Shown: positions 17,515 to 26,993 of the stretch, piece by piece
How the letters are laid out: the number at the start of each line of letters is the position of its first letter
Numbering within the stretch: position 1 is the first letter of the stretch
Assembly (NCBI GenBank): GCA_905142475.1
Contig: LR990730.1
Coordinates: forward strand, 4,588,001-4,652,000
Direction: 5' to 3'
Length of the DNA: 64,000 bases
DNA from: Xanthomonas hydrangeae
GTDB taxonomy: Bacteria > Pseudomonadota > Gammaproteobacteria > Xanthomonadales > Xanthomonadaceae
Translations under genes and position numbers: made by a program
The notes under the pieces: generated by a model
What the model was told of the DNA's origin: nothing
The model's input: the letters and a program-made list of their open reading frames with translations, nothing else
Databases searched by the model: none

Positions 17515-17534
17515 AAATGATATGTTATCACATT
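17515..17534 (-). promoter_or_regulatory. Candidate operator, palindrome TGATA-N3-TATCA
   Basis: TGATATGTTATCA (17518-17530) is a palindrome with 3-nt spacer inside the AT-rich stretch AAATGATATGTTATCACATT, just upstream of the ABC operon and 63 bases before the divergent M14 peptidase start. The layout suits a metal regulator of the Fur/Zur class or another dimeric repressor. Which one is not decidable from one site. Confidence 0.4.
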
Positions 17535-17596
17535 AAACGTGGGCAGCCTTGCAGTACCTCCGTATTTCCCCTTCGATCGAGACCCCTACGCCGCAC

Positions 17597-19456
17597 ATGA
17601 CCTCCGATACGCATCCCTCTTTCCTGCACGGCTCACCCGCCCCTCCACGCAATCAGCACGCGCCCGCCAAGGCTGCCACCGCCCACGCAGCCCGCACTTC
17701 CCGGCACGCCTGCGCCAGCTTGCTCGCAGCAACGTTGTTCACCGCCGCACAGGTCAACGCGCAGTCCATCGACACCAGCGCGCCGCTGCCGCCGGTGCGC
17801 GCCTGGCATGGGGCCAGCGAAGCATTGATCATCAAGCCGGGCGATCCGTGGAGCACGCCGGTGGAGCGCAACGATTTCGCCAGCACGCCCAGCTATGACG
17901 AAACGCGCGCGTGGCTGGAACGTCTGGTCGCCGCCTCGCCGCTGCTGTCGCTGGAGGTGTTCGGCAAGAGCAGCGAGGGCCGCGACTTGCTGCTGGTGCG
18001 CGCGCACAAGGGCGCACCCGGCAAGCCGGTGGTGCTGGCGCAGGCGGCCATCCATGCCGGCGAGATCGACGGCAAGGATGCTGGCTTGATGTTGCTGCGC
18101 GATATCGCCCAACGCGGCAAGGACCACCTGCTCGACCAGGTGGATTTCGTATTCGTGCCGATCTTCAATGTGGATGGTCACGAGCAACGCGGCCCGTTGA
18201 TTGGCGCGGCATTGCGCGGCCCGCAACAGATGGGCTGGAACACCACCACACGCGGCATCAACCTCAACCGCGATTACCTCAACCTGGAAGCGCCGGAAAC
18301 GCGCGCGATGGTCGCCTTATTGCACACGCTGGATCCGGCGCTCTACATCGACCTGCATGTCAGCGGCGGGCTGGATCATCAGTACGACATCACCTTTACC
18401 TTCGCCGGTTGGGGCACCTACGCACGCTCGCACGCGACCGCCGAGTGGTTGCAGCAGCGCTTCACGCCGGCAATGAACACCGCGCTGCGCAGCCAGGGTC
18501 ACGAGCCGGCCATCTACCCGAGCCTGATCGACGAAGACGAGCCGCGCTCGGGCCTGCGTTACGCACCGGAAGGCCCGCGCTATTCCACCGGGTATGGCGA
18601 CTTCGCCGGCATCCCCACCGTGCTGGTGGAGAACCATCGCTTGAAGTCGTACCGGCAGCGCGTGCTCGGCGACTATGTCTTGCTGGAAGAAGCGCTGCGC
18701 GTGGTCGGCCGCGATGCAGAAAAAATCGTTGCAGCCAAGCGCGCCGATCGCGCCGCACGCCCGCAGGAATTGATGGTTGCCTGGGAACGCCTGCAACAGC
18801 CGATCGCCCACGTGCCGTTCAAGGGGGTGACCTACACCCGCGCGCTGTCGCCAGTGTCCGGCCGGCAGGAGCTGCGTTGGGAAGGCCGCGACGAAACCTG
18901 GACCATGCCGGTGATCGGCTATCGCCAGACCCAGGCGGTGCGCTACCCGCTCGCCTGGTGGATTCCGCCCGGCAACGACGATGTGGTCGAACTGCTCAAG
19001 GCACACGGCATTGCATTCGAACGCTTGCAGCAACCGCGCCAGATCAACGTGCAGCAAATCCGCGTTGTGAAGGAGGCCGGCACCCAGACGCCGCACACCG
19101 ACCGCATGCACGAAACCTTCGCCGCCGGCAGCATCCGCGTGCCTGCCGATCAACCGATGCGCATGCTGGCCGCCGCGTTGCTGGAGCCGCAGAGCAGCGA
19201 TTCGCTGCTGGCCAGCGGACGTTTTCGCAATGCCGGCAGCCCCGACAGCGGCCTGTACGGCACCGAGCTGGTGGACTTCACCGAGCGCGTGTTGCACAAC
19301 GATGCGGCCCTGCGCGCCGCGTTCGAACGCAAGCTCGCCGACGATGCCGCATTCCGCGCCGATGGCGATGCACGCCTGCAATGGATCTACGCACGCTCGC
19401 CGTATGCGGCGATCAACGGCTGGCGTTATCCGGTGCGGCGTCAGCTGGCAGAATGA
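17597..19456 (+). CDS. Secreted M14-family zinc metallocarboxypeptidase
   Basis: The 619-residue protein has a Sec-type signal after a long polar N-terminus (ASLLAATLFTAAQVNAQ). The M14 metallopeptidase domain has the HxxE zinc motif in HAGE (153-156), a GINLNRDYLNLEAPET stretch, a third histidine in YIDLHVSG, and a candidate catalytic glutamate in VENHRLKSY. The C-terminal half is the extension found in larger bacterial M14 proteins. It probably acts in the periplasm or outside the cell on peptides. I chose ATG 17597; a TTG at 17549 is less likely. It diverges from the ABC operon. Confidence 0.85.
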   Translation: MTSDTHPSFLHGSPAPPRNQHAPAKAATAHAARTSRHACASLLAATLFTAAQVNAQSIDTSAPLPPVRAWHGASEALIIKPGDPWSTPVERNDFASTPSYDETRAWLERLVAASPLLSLEVFGKSSEGRDLLLVRAHKGAPGKPVVLAQAAIHAGEIDGKDAGLMLLRDIAQRGKDHLLDQVDFVFVPIFNVDGHEQRGPLIGAALRGPQQMGWNTTTRGINLNRDYLNLEAPETRAMVALLHTLDPALYIDLHVSGGLDHQYDITFTFAGWGTYARSHATAEWLQQRFTPAMNTALRSQGHEPAIYPSLIDEDEPRSGLRYAPEGPRYSTGYGDFAGIPTVLVENHRLKSYRQRVLGDYVLLEEALRVVGRDAEKIVAAKRADRAARPQELMVAWERLQQPIAHVPFKGVTYTRALSPVSGRQELRWEGRDETWTMPVIGYRQTQAVRYPLAWWIPPGNDDVVELLKAHGIAFERLQQPRQINVQQIRVVKEAGTQTPHTDRMHETFAAGSIRVPADQPMRMLAAALLEPQSSDSLLASGRFRNAGSPDSGLYGTELVDFTERVLHNDAALRAAFERKLADDAAFRADGDARLQWIYARSPYAAINGWRYPVRRQLAE

Positions 19457-19526
19457 TTCATCGGCATTGCCGATTCCACCATGTGGGATCGGCAATGCCG
19501 TGCGCAGTTCTGTCGCATCACTCCGG

Positions 19527-20453
19527 TTACCGCAGTGCAGGCGCCCCCACCGGTGCATGCTCGGCCATCAACGCAATCACCCACTCGATAAACACCCGCA
19601 GCTTGGCGCTGACATGCCGGTTGGGCGGGAACGCGATCGACAGTGGCATCGGCTCCAGTGACCAGTCGTCGAACAGTTGCACCAGCTCGCCACTGGCGAC
19701 ATGCGCCCTGGCCATGTACACCGGCAACCACAGCACGCCCATGCCGGCCAGGCCTGCGGCCAGATAGGCGTTGCCATCGTCGGACGCCACCACGTAACGC
19801 CCCTGCAGATTCACCGCTTCATTGCCGCGCTGCATGACATAGGGCACGGTCTTGTTGTTGCTCCAACGCATGAAACCGACACAGCGATGCTGGGTGTTTT
19901 CCAGCTCCTGCGGGTGCGCCGGCGTGCCCAGCCGCTGCAGATACGAAGGCGCCGCATACACACCCGCCTGCAGGTCGCCCACACGGCGCGCAATCAACGA
20001 TTGATCGGTGATGATGCCGCCGCGCACCACGCAATCCACGTTCTCGCCGATCAGATCCACGCGACGATCGCTCACGCCCATATCCAGCTGGATATCCGGA
20101 TAGCGCGCATGAAATGTCGGCAGCGCCGGCATCAGGATCAGGCGCGCCAACGGACTGGGCACATCCACGCGCAAGCGCCCGCGCGGCAGCGCCGATGCAT
20201 CGGACAGGCTGGTCTCCGCATCGTCCATGTCTGCCAGCAGCCGCAGCACACGCTCGTAGTACGCCGCGCCATCGGCGGTGACATGCACCCGGCGCGTGGT
20301 GCGGTTGAGCAAGGTCACGCGCAGGCGTGCCTCCAGCTGCTGCACCAACTGGGTCACGCTGGCCCGGCTCATGTGCAAGGTCTCGGCTGCCTTGGTAAAG
20401 CTGCCGGTCTCAACCACACGCGCAAACGCCTGCATCGCGTCGAACCGATCCAT
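19527..20453 (-). CDS. LysR-family transcriptional regulator
   Basis: The 308-residue protein starts MDRFDAMQAFARVVETGSF and has the LysR HTH (TKAAETLHMSRASVTQLV) and LNRTTRRVHVTADG, typical of the CrgA/DmlR-like subgroup. The effector domain follows (GRLRVDVPSPLARLILMP; RVDLIGENVDCVVRGG). The start at 20453 gives the usual short lead. It is divergent from the RidA remnant at 20581 with a 127-base gap, suggesting that the lost RidA gene or its neighbours were once its target. Confidence 0.9.
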   Translation of the reverse strand: MDRFDAMQAFARVVETGSFTKAAETLHMSRASVTQLVQQLEARLRVTLLNRTTRRVHVTADGAAYYERVLRLLADMDDAETSLSDASALPRGRLRVDVPSPLARLILMPALPTFHARYPDIQLDMGVSDRRVDLIGENVDCVVRGGIITDQSLIARRVGDLQAGVYAAPSYLQRLGTPAHPQELENTQHRCVGFMRWSNNKTVPYVMQRGNEAVNLQGRYVVASDDGNAYLAAGLAGMGVLWLPVYMARAHVASGELVQLFDDWSLEPMPLSIAFPPNRHVSAKLRVFIEWVIALMAEHAPVGAPALR

Positions 20454-20580
20454 CGCCGCTCCCAACCCAAAGATTGTTTGGATTCTACAAATAGTGTTGG
20501 CCGGGGTTGCCGATTTATCGCAGCCGCGCAAGCGCCTACCGTGGCTGTCTGTTCCGAACCGACGCTGGATGGAGATCCCC

Positions 20581-20814
20581 ATGGCAACACGTGACGTTGT
20601 TTTTCCTCAAGGGCGCCACGCCCTGTATGAGCGCCATCGCTATTCCCCGGCGGTGCGCGCCGAGGGCTTGTTGTTCGTCGCCGGCCAGGTCGGCAGCCGC
20701 GAAGACGGCTCGCCGGAACCGGAGCTGGCCGCAGAGATCGCCCGCGCTTTTCACCGTTCTGCCCGCGCGTCGCCATGGCGCTGCGTCCATCACACACAGC
20801 CGAGATTTCAATGA
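20581..20814 (+). pseudogene. RidA-family N-terminal remnant
   Basis: The first 60 or so residues (RYSPAVRAEGLLFVAGQVGS; ELAAEIARAF) match the start of RidA/YjgF imine deaminase-type proteins, normally about 110-130 residues. After about 20762 the resemblance ends, and the frame runs 17 unrelated residues to a stop at 20814 that overlaps the porin start. The C-terminal half, including the conserved arginine and glutamate region, is missing, so no active enzyme is expected. It has a full start with GGAG upstream, so a truncated peptide may still be made. Deletion has fused it to the porin gene. Confidence 0.75.
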
Positions 20815-21980
20815 AATTGACCGTCAAGCTTCTCAGTGGCGCCATTGCCCTGGTTTCGTCGAGCTGCGCCTATGCGCAGCAGGACGCGATGTTTTCCTTC
20901 AGCGGCTTCGGCACGCTGGGCGTGGTGCATTCGACCGAAGATCAGGCCGACTTCACGCCCGACATCCAGACCGAAGAAGGCGCAGGCGCCAGTCACTCCA
21001 CCTCGGCCCGTCCGGACTCGCGCATCGCCGGCCAGGTCAATGCCAACTTCACCGAGAAGTTCACCGGCGTATTGCAGGTGACCAGTGAGTACGCCGAGCG
21101 CGGCGATTACGATCCCAAGGTCACGCTGGCGCATGTGAAGTATCAGTTCGGCCCGCAGTTCGCCGCCCGCCTGGGCCGCATCACTGCGCCGCTGTACATG
21201 CTCTCCGAATACCAGCGCGTCGGCTACGCCACCCCGTGGGTGCGTCCGCCATACGAGGTCTACAACTACCTGCTGCCGATGGACGGCGTCGAAGGCGTGT
21301 ACACCATCAATGCGGGCGAGAGCGTGGTCAGCGTGCAGGGCTTTTACGGCCGCATCAATTCCAAGAAGGCCGATGTGTACGCCATGCGCGGCCTGGCGCT
21401 GGGCCTGGAATCGGGTGCGTCGACGTTCCGCGCCGCCTACATCGTGGGCACCACCGATTTCGACACCCCGCAGCTGGACCGCCTGTTCTCGGCCTATCAG
21501 CGCATCAATCCTGCGCTGGCCGATCGCCTCACCACCTACGGCGTGGACGGCAGCTTTGCCAGCGTTGGCTACGCCTACGATCCGGGCAGCTGGTTCCTGC
21601 GCAGCGAAGTGATTCGCGCCGATTACTCGCCTTCGCTCAACGGCAAGACCACCTCCGGCTATCTCAGTGTGGGCGGGCGTTTCGGCACGCTGACGCCGTC
21701 GATCACCTATGCCAACGTCGATCGCAAGGGTCCGAGCATCGCGCCGGGTCAGGATCCGGTCGGGGTGATGACGCGCGCCCTGGCGCAGGCCGAAAGCGGC
21801 CGTCACAGCTTCACCGCCGCGCTGCGTTGGGACGCGCGTGAGAGCGTTGCGTTCAAGCTGCAGGCCAGCCACATCAACAACAACGCGGGCTCGTTCGGGT
21901 CGTTGAACAACATCCAGCCGGGCTTCCGTCCGGGCGGCAGCTACAACCTGCTGTCGGCCTCCGTCGACTTCGTGTTCTAA
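20811..21980 (+). CDS. Outer-membrane porin-like protein
   Basis: The 389-residue protein has a signal peptide (KLLSGAIALVSSSCAYA) followed by amphipathic beta-strand sequence (FSFSGFGTLGVVHS; RLGRITAPLYMLSEYQRVGYA) and a C-terminal YNLLSASVDFVF ending in phenylalanine, as in beta-barrel outer-membrane proteins. It should form a passive channel. It precedes a phosphate-binding-like protein by 10 bases and a chemoreceptor, so the three may sense or take up the same ligand. Family placement beyond porin is uncertain. Confidence 0.78.
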   Translation: MKLTVKLLSGAIALVSSSCAYAQQDAMFSFSGFGTLGVVHSTEDQADFTPDIQTEEGAGASHSTSARPDSRIAGQVNANFTEKFTGVLQVTSEYAERGDYDPKVTLAHVKYQFGPQFAARLGRITAPLYMLSEYQRVGYATPWVRPPYEVYNYLLPMDGVEGVYTINAGESVVSVQGFYGRINSKKADVYAMRGLALGLESGASTFRAAYIVGTTDFDTPQLDRLFSAYQRINPALADRLTTYGVDGSFASVGYAYDPGSWFLRSEVIRADYSPSLNGKTTSGYLSVGGRFGTLTPSITYANVDRKGPSIAPGQDPVGVMTRALAQAESGRHSFTAALRWDARESVAFKLQASHINNNAGSFGSLNNIQPGFRPGGSYNLLSASVDFVF

Positions 21981-21990
21981 GAGAGCCCCC

Positions 21991-22419
21991 ATGACCATTT
22001 CCAAGTGTTTTGCAGTCTCCCTGCTTGCTGCGTTGTCGCTGACCGCCTTCTGTGCCAATGCCGATGTGGTGGTGGTGATGTCCGCCAAGGGCGGCCCGGA
22101 CAGCCTGAGCGCTGCGCAGGTGTCGCAGATCTTCCTGGCCAAGTCCAACAGCCTGCCCGGCGGCGGCGCGGCCGTGCCGATCGACCAGGAAGAAGGCGTC
22201 GCCACCCGCGATGAGTTCTACAAGAAAGTGGCCTCGCGCGATTCGGCGCAGCTGAAGTCGTATTGGTCGCAGCTGATGTTCACCGGCAAGGCGCAGCGTC
22301 CCAAGCGTGTCAGCGGCGATGACGCCGTCAAGAAGGCCGTTGCGGCCACACCGGGCGCCATCGGTTACATCAGTGCCAGTGCAGTGGACGCCAGCGTCAA
22401 GGTCGTCCTGAAGCCGTGA
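21991..22419 (+). CDS. Periplasmic phosphate-binding-like (PstS-type) small protein
   Basis: The 142-residue protein has a signal peptide ([18 protein letters not shown]) and a short PBP-like fold: [26 protein letters not shown] near the start and [12 protein letters not shown] near the end. These match small phosphate ABC substrate-binding-like proteins that lack a linked transporter. It lies between the porin (10-base gap) and the chemoreceptor (26-base gap). A role in presenting a ligand to the chemoreceptor is inference from context. Confidence 0.78.
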   Translation: MTISKCFAVSLLAALSLTAFCANADVVVVMSAKGGPDSLSAAQVSQIFLAKSNSLPGGGAAVPIDQEEGVATRDEFYKKVASRDSAQLKSYWSQLMFTGKAQRPKRVSGDDAVKKAVAATPGAIGYISASAVDASVKVVLKP

Positions 22420-22445
22420 TCCGCCACCTGCTCGAGACTCAAGTC

Positions 22446-24548
22446 ATGAGACGCATTCTGTCGCTACCGTTGTTCTGGAAAATCCTGATGCCGGCAGCGG
22501 TGGCGATCCTCTGCCTATCGAGCTATGTGGCCTTCAGTACGCTGGTGTTTCACCGCAACAACGACCGCCTGGAAGCGGTGCGCGACGTGCATTTCCCCAT
22601 GCTCGATGCGATGACGCGCAACGTGGCGGCGCTGGACAAGCTCATCAACGGGCTCAATGGCGCCGCCGCTGCGGGCGATGCCGACATGTTGGCGGCCACC
22701 AAGCCGGTGGCCGACGAGATCCACAGCTCGTACGTAAAATTGCAAAAGGCCGACCCGGCCAATGCAAAAGAGCTGGCACGCCTGGGCAAGGAGTTCGATC
22801 AGTACTACAGCCTGGCGCATGGCGTGGCTGCGGCGTTCGTGGAGCAGCGCGAACCCGATGCGCAGCAGATGAGCGCGATGGCGCCGGCATTGGACACCTA
22901 TCGCACCACCCTGACCGCCATGCAGAAGCGCGCCGATGCACGCTTCCGCGGCACCGTGCAGGAAGCGCTGGACAGCTCGGTCACCGCAAGCATGGGCGGC
23001 CTGATCCTGGGCCTGGTCGGCGCGGTGGTGTGCATTGGTTTTGGCTGGATCGTGGCGCGCGCCATCACCCAGCCGCTCAATCGTGCCATCGGCATCGCAC
23101 ATGCAGTGTCGTCGGGCAAGCTGGAGAACACCATTTCGATCGACCGCAACGACGAAGTCGGCCAACTGCTGCAGGCGATGGACAGCATGCAGCGTCAGCT
23201 GCGTCGCGTGATCCAGGCGCAGACGGAGATGGGCGACAAGCACGAGGCCGGCATGGTCAGTCACCGTATCGCCGAGCAGGAATTTCCCGGCGAATTCGGC
23301 AGCATGGTGCGCGCCAGCAACACGCTGGTATCCAGCCATCTCGCAGTGACCATGCAGATCGTTGCGTTGACCGAACGCTATGCCGCGGGCGATCTGTCGC
23401 AGCAGCTGGCCCCGTTGCCGGGCGAAAAAGCGGTGATCAGCCAATCGATCAACGATGTGCGGGCCAGCCTGTTGTCCATCAACGGCGAGATCAAGCGCTT
23501 GGCCGCGGCCGCGGCGGCGGGCGACTTCAGCGCACGTGGCGACGAGACCGCGTTCGAACATGATTTCCGCCAGATCGTGGTGGATCTCAATCACTTGATG
23601 AGCACCTCGGACAGGAGTCTTGGCGAGGTGTCGCAGGTGTTGCAGGCCATTGCCAGCGGCGATCTGACCACACGCATGCACGGCACCTCTTCCGGCGTCT
23701 TTGCGCGCATGCGCGACGATGCCAACACCACGGTGGACCGCCTGACCGATATCGTCGGGCGCATCCAGCATTCGTCCTCGGAGATCGATACCGCTGCCGG
23801 CGAAATTGCCGCCGGCAATCAGGATCTGTCGCGGCGTACCGAGTCGCAGGCCGCCAACCTGGAAGAAACCGCTGCCTCGATGGAAGAGCTCACCGCCACC
23901 GTCAGGCAGAACGCCGAACACGCCCGTCAAGCCAACGCGCTTGCACGCAGCGCTGCCGGGGTGGCCTCGCAAGGTGGCGAGGTGGTCAGCCAGGTGGTCG
24001 GCACCATGTCGGGTATCGAAACCTCGTCCAAGAAGATCGCCGAGATCATCAGCGTCATCGACGGCATCGCGTTCCAGACCAACATCCTGGCCTTGAACGC
24101 GGCGGTGGAAGCGGCACGTGCCGGCGAGCAGGGCCGCGGTTTTGCCGTGGTGGCAAGCGAGGTGCGCACCTTGGCACAGCGCTCATCCGGGGCCGCCAAG
24201 GAGATCAAGGGGCTCATCGATGCCTCGGTGGGCAAGGTTGCCGAAGGCTCGGCACTGGTGCGCAAGGCCGGCACCACAATGACCGAGATCGTTGCCAGCG
24301 TGAATCGCGTCACCGACATCATGGGCGAGATCACCGCAGCTTCCAGCGAGCAATCGGCCGGCATCGAGCAGGTCAACCAGACCGTCATCCAGATGGACGA
24401 GACCACGCAGCAAAATGCGGCATTGGTGGAAGAAGCCATGGCTGCGGCACGGGCGATGGAGAAGCAATCGAGCACGCTCACGCAGTTGGTATCGCAGTTC
24501 CAACTGGCGCCTGCCACCGAACAGCAGCTGGTACGACACGTCGCATAG
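22446..24548 (+). CDS. Methyl-accepting chemotaxis protein
   Basis: The 700-residue chemoreceptor has an N-terminal membrane helix (about 12-32), a periplasmic helical sensor, a second helix (about 190-212), HAMP-like regions, and the conserved cytoplasmic hairpin tip ([40 protein letters not shown]) that binds CheA/CheW. Glu/Gln methylation helices flank the tip. A GTG at 22416 could extend it by 10 residues; ATG 22446 gives the standard short N-terminus. It follows the porin and the phosphate-binding-like gene, probably in one operon ended by the terminator at 24596. Confidence 0.92.
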   Translation: MRRILSLPLFWKILMPAAVAILCLSSYVAFSTLVFHRNNDRLEAVRDVHFPMLDAMTRNVAALDKLINGLNGAAAAGDADMLAATKPVADEIHSSYVKLQKADPANAKELARLGKEFDQYYSLAHGVAAAFVEQREPDAQQMSAMAPALDTYRTTLTAMQKRADARFRGTVQEALDSSVTASMGGLILGLVGAVVCIGFGWIVARAITQPLNRAIGIAHAVSSGKLENTISIDRNDEVGQLLQAMDSMQRQLRRVIQAQTEMGDKHEAGMVSHRIAEQEFPGEFGSMVRASNTLVSSHLAVTMQIVALTERYAAGDLSQQLAPLPGEKAVISQSINDVRASLLSINGEIKRLAAAAAAGDFSARGDETAFEHDFRQIVVDLNHLMSTSDRSLGEVSQVLQAIASGDLTTRMHGTSSGVFARMRDDANTTVDRLTDIVGRIQHSSSEIDTAAGEIAAGNQDLSRRTESQAANLEETAASMEELTATVRQNAEHARQANALARSAAGVASQGGEVVSQVVGTMSGIETSSKKIAEIISVIDGIAFQTNILALNAAVEAARAGEQGRGFAVVASEVRTLAQRSSGAAKEIKGLIDASVGKVAEGSALVRKAGTTMTEIVASVNRVTDIMGEITAASSEQSAGIEQVNQTVIQMDETTQQNAALVEEAMAAARAMEKQSSTLTQLVSQFQLAPATEQQLVRHVA

Positions 24549-24595
24549 CGGGTCGCTCGCTCGATCGACCCGAACGCCTCGCCACACGCTCGACA

Positions 24596-24630
24596 CCCCT
24601 CTCTGCACGCACTGCAGACGAGGGGTTTTT
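24596..24630 (+). terminator. Rho-independent terminator after the chemoreceptor
   Basis: CCCCTCTCTGCA pairs with TGCAGACGAGGGG (one bulge) around a CGCAC loop and is followed by TTTTT at 24626-24630. It lies 48 bases after the chemoreceptor stop. Confidence 0.85.
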
Positions 24631-25128
24631 CGTTTTGGGATCATGCGAATGCGAAGCTGAGGCGATGCGGTGATCCGGCGATGTTGCCCGGCGAGCCGCC
24701 CCCCTTCCCATCGAGGAGTGCCCCTACGTTGCCGACAGGGCCGGCCGAAGCTGGCGTACTTCCTGACCTTCACGTCAGTGGTCCTCCGACGTTACCCACA
24801 GCGCATTGCTGATTGCGCGCCGCTGCAAAAGCGTGGTTCAGACGCGCATCTGCCCGCTCCGGGCATAACCAATCGCTTATCGCCTGCGCGCCGTATGCAC
24901 GAAAAAGACTGATAACCATCACACTTTTATCGAAAAAGTGGTGCGAGTGCACATTCCTCACGCCTACGTCACCAACAAGAAACATTTGCGTGCGATAGCT
25001 GTCGCGCTCGCTAGAGATCGAGCCAGCCTGTTCCCCCCTTCCAGCGCACGTTCCGCTGAACGTCGATCTGCTCACAGCAGGCGGCGGTGGCCTCGTGCGT
25101 CCGAATGATTCCAAGGAGATTCACTCCC
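24631..25128. other. Gap upstream of the secreted nuclease
   Basis: No credible gene is seen in these 500 bases. A small hairpin, CACTTTT / AAAAAGTG (24922-24940), lies in an AT-richer stretch. AAGGAG at 25111-25116 is the ribosome binding site of the nuclease gene. Confidence 0.5.
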
Positions 25129-25866
25129 ATGCGCTTCAGGACCTTCTTCGCCGTTCTGCTTCTCACCGCCTTCAGTGCCACCGCAAATGCACAGGTCGTC
25201 ACCCTCAACAAGGGTGGCTACACGCTGCGCTACGACTGCACCAACCACACCGCGCTGCGCTACGAATACGTCCTGCAGGCCGATACCGGCTCGGCGGCGC
25301 GTCCGTCCAGCTTCAATCTGGATACCGAACTGCCCAGCGGCTGTGCCGGCCAGACCTCCACTGCCTCCTACGCCAGCGTGCGCACCGGCTACGATCGCGG
25401 CCACCTGGTGACCTCCAACCACATGGACTACAACGCGACCTACATCCGTCGCGCCAACCTGATGTCCAACATCGTGCCGCAGGTAGCCAGCTTCAATCAG
25501 GGCATCTGGGTGCGTGCCGAAAATGTGGCCGAGTGTTACCGCGACATTGCCAGCGTGCAGGTCTACGGCGGGGTGATCTACAGCGACACCACCAACGATT
25601 ACTTCCTGACCAGCCATGGCATCCGCACCCCGGACTTCTTCTGGAAGACGATCATCACCGCCAACCCGGGCGGCGGCACGCGCGCGATCAGCTGGCTGAT
25701 TCCCAACAGCGCTACGCTCGGTTCGCTCGATAGCTACATCGTCAGCATCGACGAACTGGAAGACCTGTACGGCGCCAGCGCCATCGGCATCACCGCCCCG
25801 GCCGCCGTCAAGGCCATGCTGCCTGCCACCACCTGGCCGCAGCCGAGCAATTGCGACCTGAGCTGA
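25129..25866 (+). CDS. Secreted DNA/RNA non-specific endonuclease (DRGH family)
   Basis: The 245-residue protein has a signal peptide (RFRTFFAVLLLTAFSATANA) and the nuclease core YDRGHLVTSNHMDY, which contains the DRGH catalytic motif of the Serratia nuclease (NUC1) family. The metal-binding asparagine is probably in MSNIVPQVASFNQGIW. Two cysteine pairs suit a periplasmic or secreted enzyme. It would degrade extracellular nucleic acid non-specifically. The start at 25129 follows AAGGAG, and a strong terminator follows the gene. Confidence 0.9.
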   Translation: MRFRTFFAVLLLTAFSATANAQVVTLNKGGYTLRYDCTNHTALRYEYVLQADTGSAARPSSFNLDTELPSGCAGQTSTASYASVRTGYDRGHLVTSNHMDYNATYIRRANLMSNIVPQVASFNQGIWVRAENVAECYRDIASVQVYGGVIYSDTTNDYFLTSHGIRTPDFFWKTIITANPGGGTRAISWLIPNSATLGSLDSYIVSIDELEDLYGASAIGITAPAAVKAMLPATTWPQPSNCDLS

Positions 25867-25892
25867 TAACTAGTTAGCCACGCGATGTAGAG

Positions 25893-25918
25893 AAGCCCGG
25901 GCACGCCCGGGCTTTTTG
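25893..25918 (+). terminator. Rho-independent terminator after the nuclease
   Basis: AAGCCCGGG (25893-25901) and CCCGGGCTT (25906-25914) form a perfect 9-bp stem with a CACG loop, followed by TTTG. Confidence 0.9.
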
Positions 25919-25998
25919 ATTGGCTTCACACCGTCGCCATGCACGACGAAAGATCAGTTAAAAGATCGGCTCGTAGCGTAGTGAGTTGCAGGCAACCG

Positions 25999-26229
25999 TT
26001 ACTCCACAAACTCAAACCGCGGGCGTTCAACTCCCTCCACTTCGACCTGCTCGACGAACATCGCATAGGGCCGCACCCACATACCGATGTCGCTGTCCAA
26101 CGGGCGGTAGAGCACCAGCGGCTCAAGCGTTTCGCTACTGCGCACGACACCCAGCACCTCGTAACGGCCACCCTTGAAGTGGCGGTACTGTCCGAGCGCA
26201 ATGGAAGGCAGTGGTGGCAAATGATCCAT
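25999..26229 (-). CDS. DUF1653-family protein
   Basis: The 76-residue protein matches the short DUF1653 domain: GQYRHFKGGRYEVLGVVRSS, then SETLEPLVLYRPL and MWVRPYAMFVEQV, ending PRFEFV. The family is widespread and of unknown function, sometimes fused to or near nudix or stress proteins. ATG 26229 begins at MDHLPP; a TTG three codons upstream is possible. It is probably monocistronic. Confidence 0.85.
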   Translation of the reverse strand: MDHLPPLPSIALGQYRHFKGGRYEVLGVVRSSETLEPLVLYRPLDSDIGMWVRPYAMFVEQVEVEGVERPRFEFVE

Positions 26230-26285
26230 GGACGTCAACGTGATCGAGGGCCGTCCAGTCTAAGCAGCCAGCGCGACCACAGCCA

Positions 26286-26314
26286 GAAGATGCCGCAAGG
26301 CGCGCGGCATCTTC
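26286..26314. repeat. Perfect 11-bp inverted repeat
   Basis: GAAGATGCCGC (26286-26296) and GCGGCATCTTC (26304-26314) pair exactly around a 7-nt loop. There is no T run on either side. It lies between the DUF1653 gene and the acidic protein gene, both on the minus strand. Confidence 0.7.
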
Positions 26315-26357
26315 GTGACCTCAGCAACGCACCAGTGCTCACGTTTAATCAGAGCGG

Positions 26358-26555
26358 CTACTGCTCATCCTCTTCGTCTTTGTCGTCATCGTCCAGATCC
26401 ACCTCAGCATCCACTTCGTCTTCGATGGCATCGTCGTCATCGATCTCGCTGTCCTGCGCCGGCCCGTCCTGGATCGCTGCATGGTCCTTGCCGGGTGCCT
26501 TGACGCCGTTAGGCGGTGTGGTCGGGTCGTCTACGCCGTTTTCGTAACTGCTCAT
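26358..26555 (-). CDS. Small highly acidic protein (65 aa)
   Basis: After a polar start (MSSYENGVDDPTTPP) the C-terminal 30 residues are almost wholly Asp/Glu (DDDDAIEDEVDAEVDLDDDD). The start at 26555 has GGAG eight bases upstream. The upstream continuation of the frame is not protein-like. Extreme acidity suggests an intrinsically disordered cytoplasmic protein, possibly binding cations or basic proteins; no family is recognised. Confidence 0.65.
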   Translation of the reverse strand: MSSYENGVDDPTTPPNGVKAPGKDHAAIQDGPAQDSEIDDDDAIEDEVDAEVDLDDDDKDEEDEQ

Positions 26556-26747
26556 GATCAGCTCCAGCGGCAAAAGACCGCAAAGCCACCCTCCTCCCGG
26601 CCATGTGACGCGCACGTGTGTCCCGCGCACCGGCCGGACCGCTCGTCGCAGCCACGTCATCCGGTGACGCATGAGGCTGTCTCGCCGGCACTGCATCCGG
26701 CCCGCGCTTCCGTCCGTAGCTACCAGCACGCCTACAAAGGAAACACC

Positions 26748-26993
26748 ATGCCGAGCCTGATCCACGATCTGCACGACCTGCTCGCATCCTGGAAGGCCGA
26801 GGCGCAAACGTTCGACGCCTGCGACATGCCGGCCTCTGCGCTCGCCTTCCGGGAGTGCCACCGCCGCCTCAGCGCGCTGCTCGGCGAGCATGCGTCTGCT
26901 ACAACTGCGCTGGGCGCCGCCACCGCCGCGCATGAGCGACAGACCTCAGTGACCCACCCGCAAGCGCGCGCCAGCGCGCCGGTGGGTTCCTAA
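26748..26993 (+). CDS. Hypothetical small helical protein (81 aa)
   Basis: An 81-residue protein with a helical N-terminus ([18 protein letters not shown]) and an Ala-rich C-terminus. ATG 26748 follows AAAGGAAACACC, a good ribosome binding site. Its last 48 bases overlap the 3' end of the convergent SulP gene, which is unusual but allowed for convergent genes. No family is recognised. Confidence 0.6.
   Translation: MPSLIHDLHDLLASWKAEAQTFDACDMPASALAFRECHRRLSALLGEHASATTALGAATAAHERQTSVTHPQARASAPVGS

Noticed and set aside
24631..25110. Short frames upstream of the secreted nuclease
   Set aside because: No ribosome sites or protein-like composition; treated as a gap.
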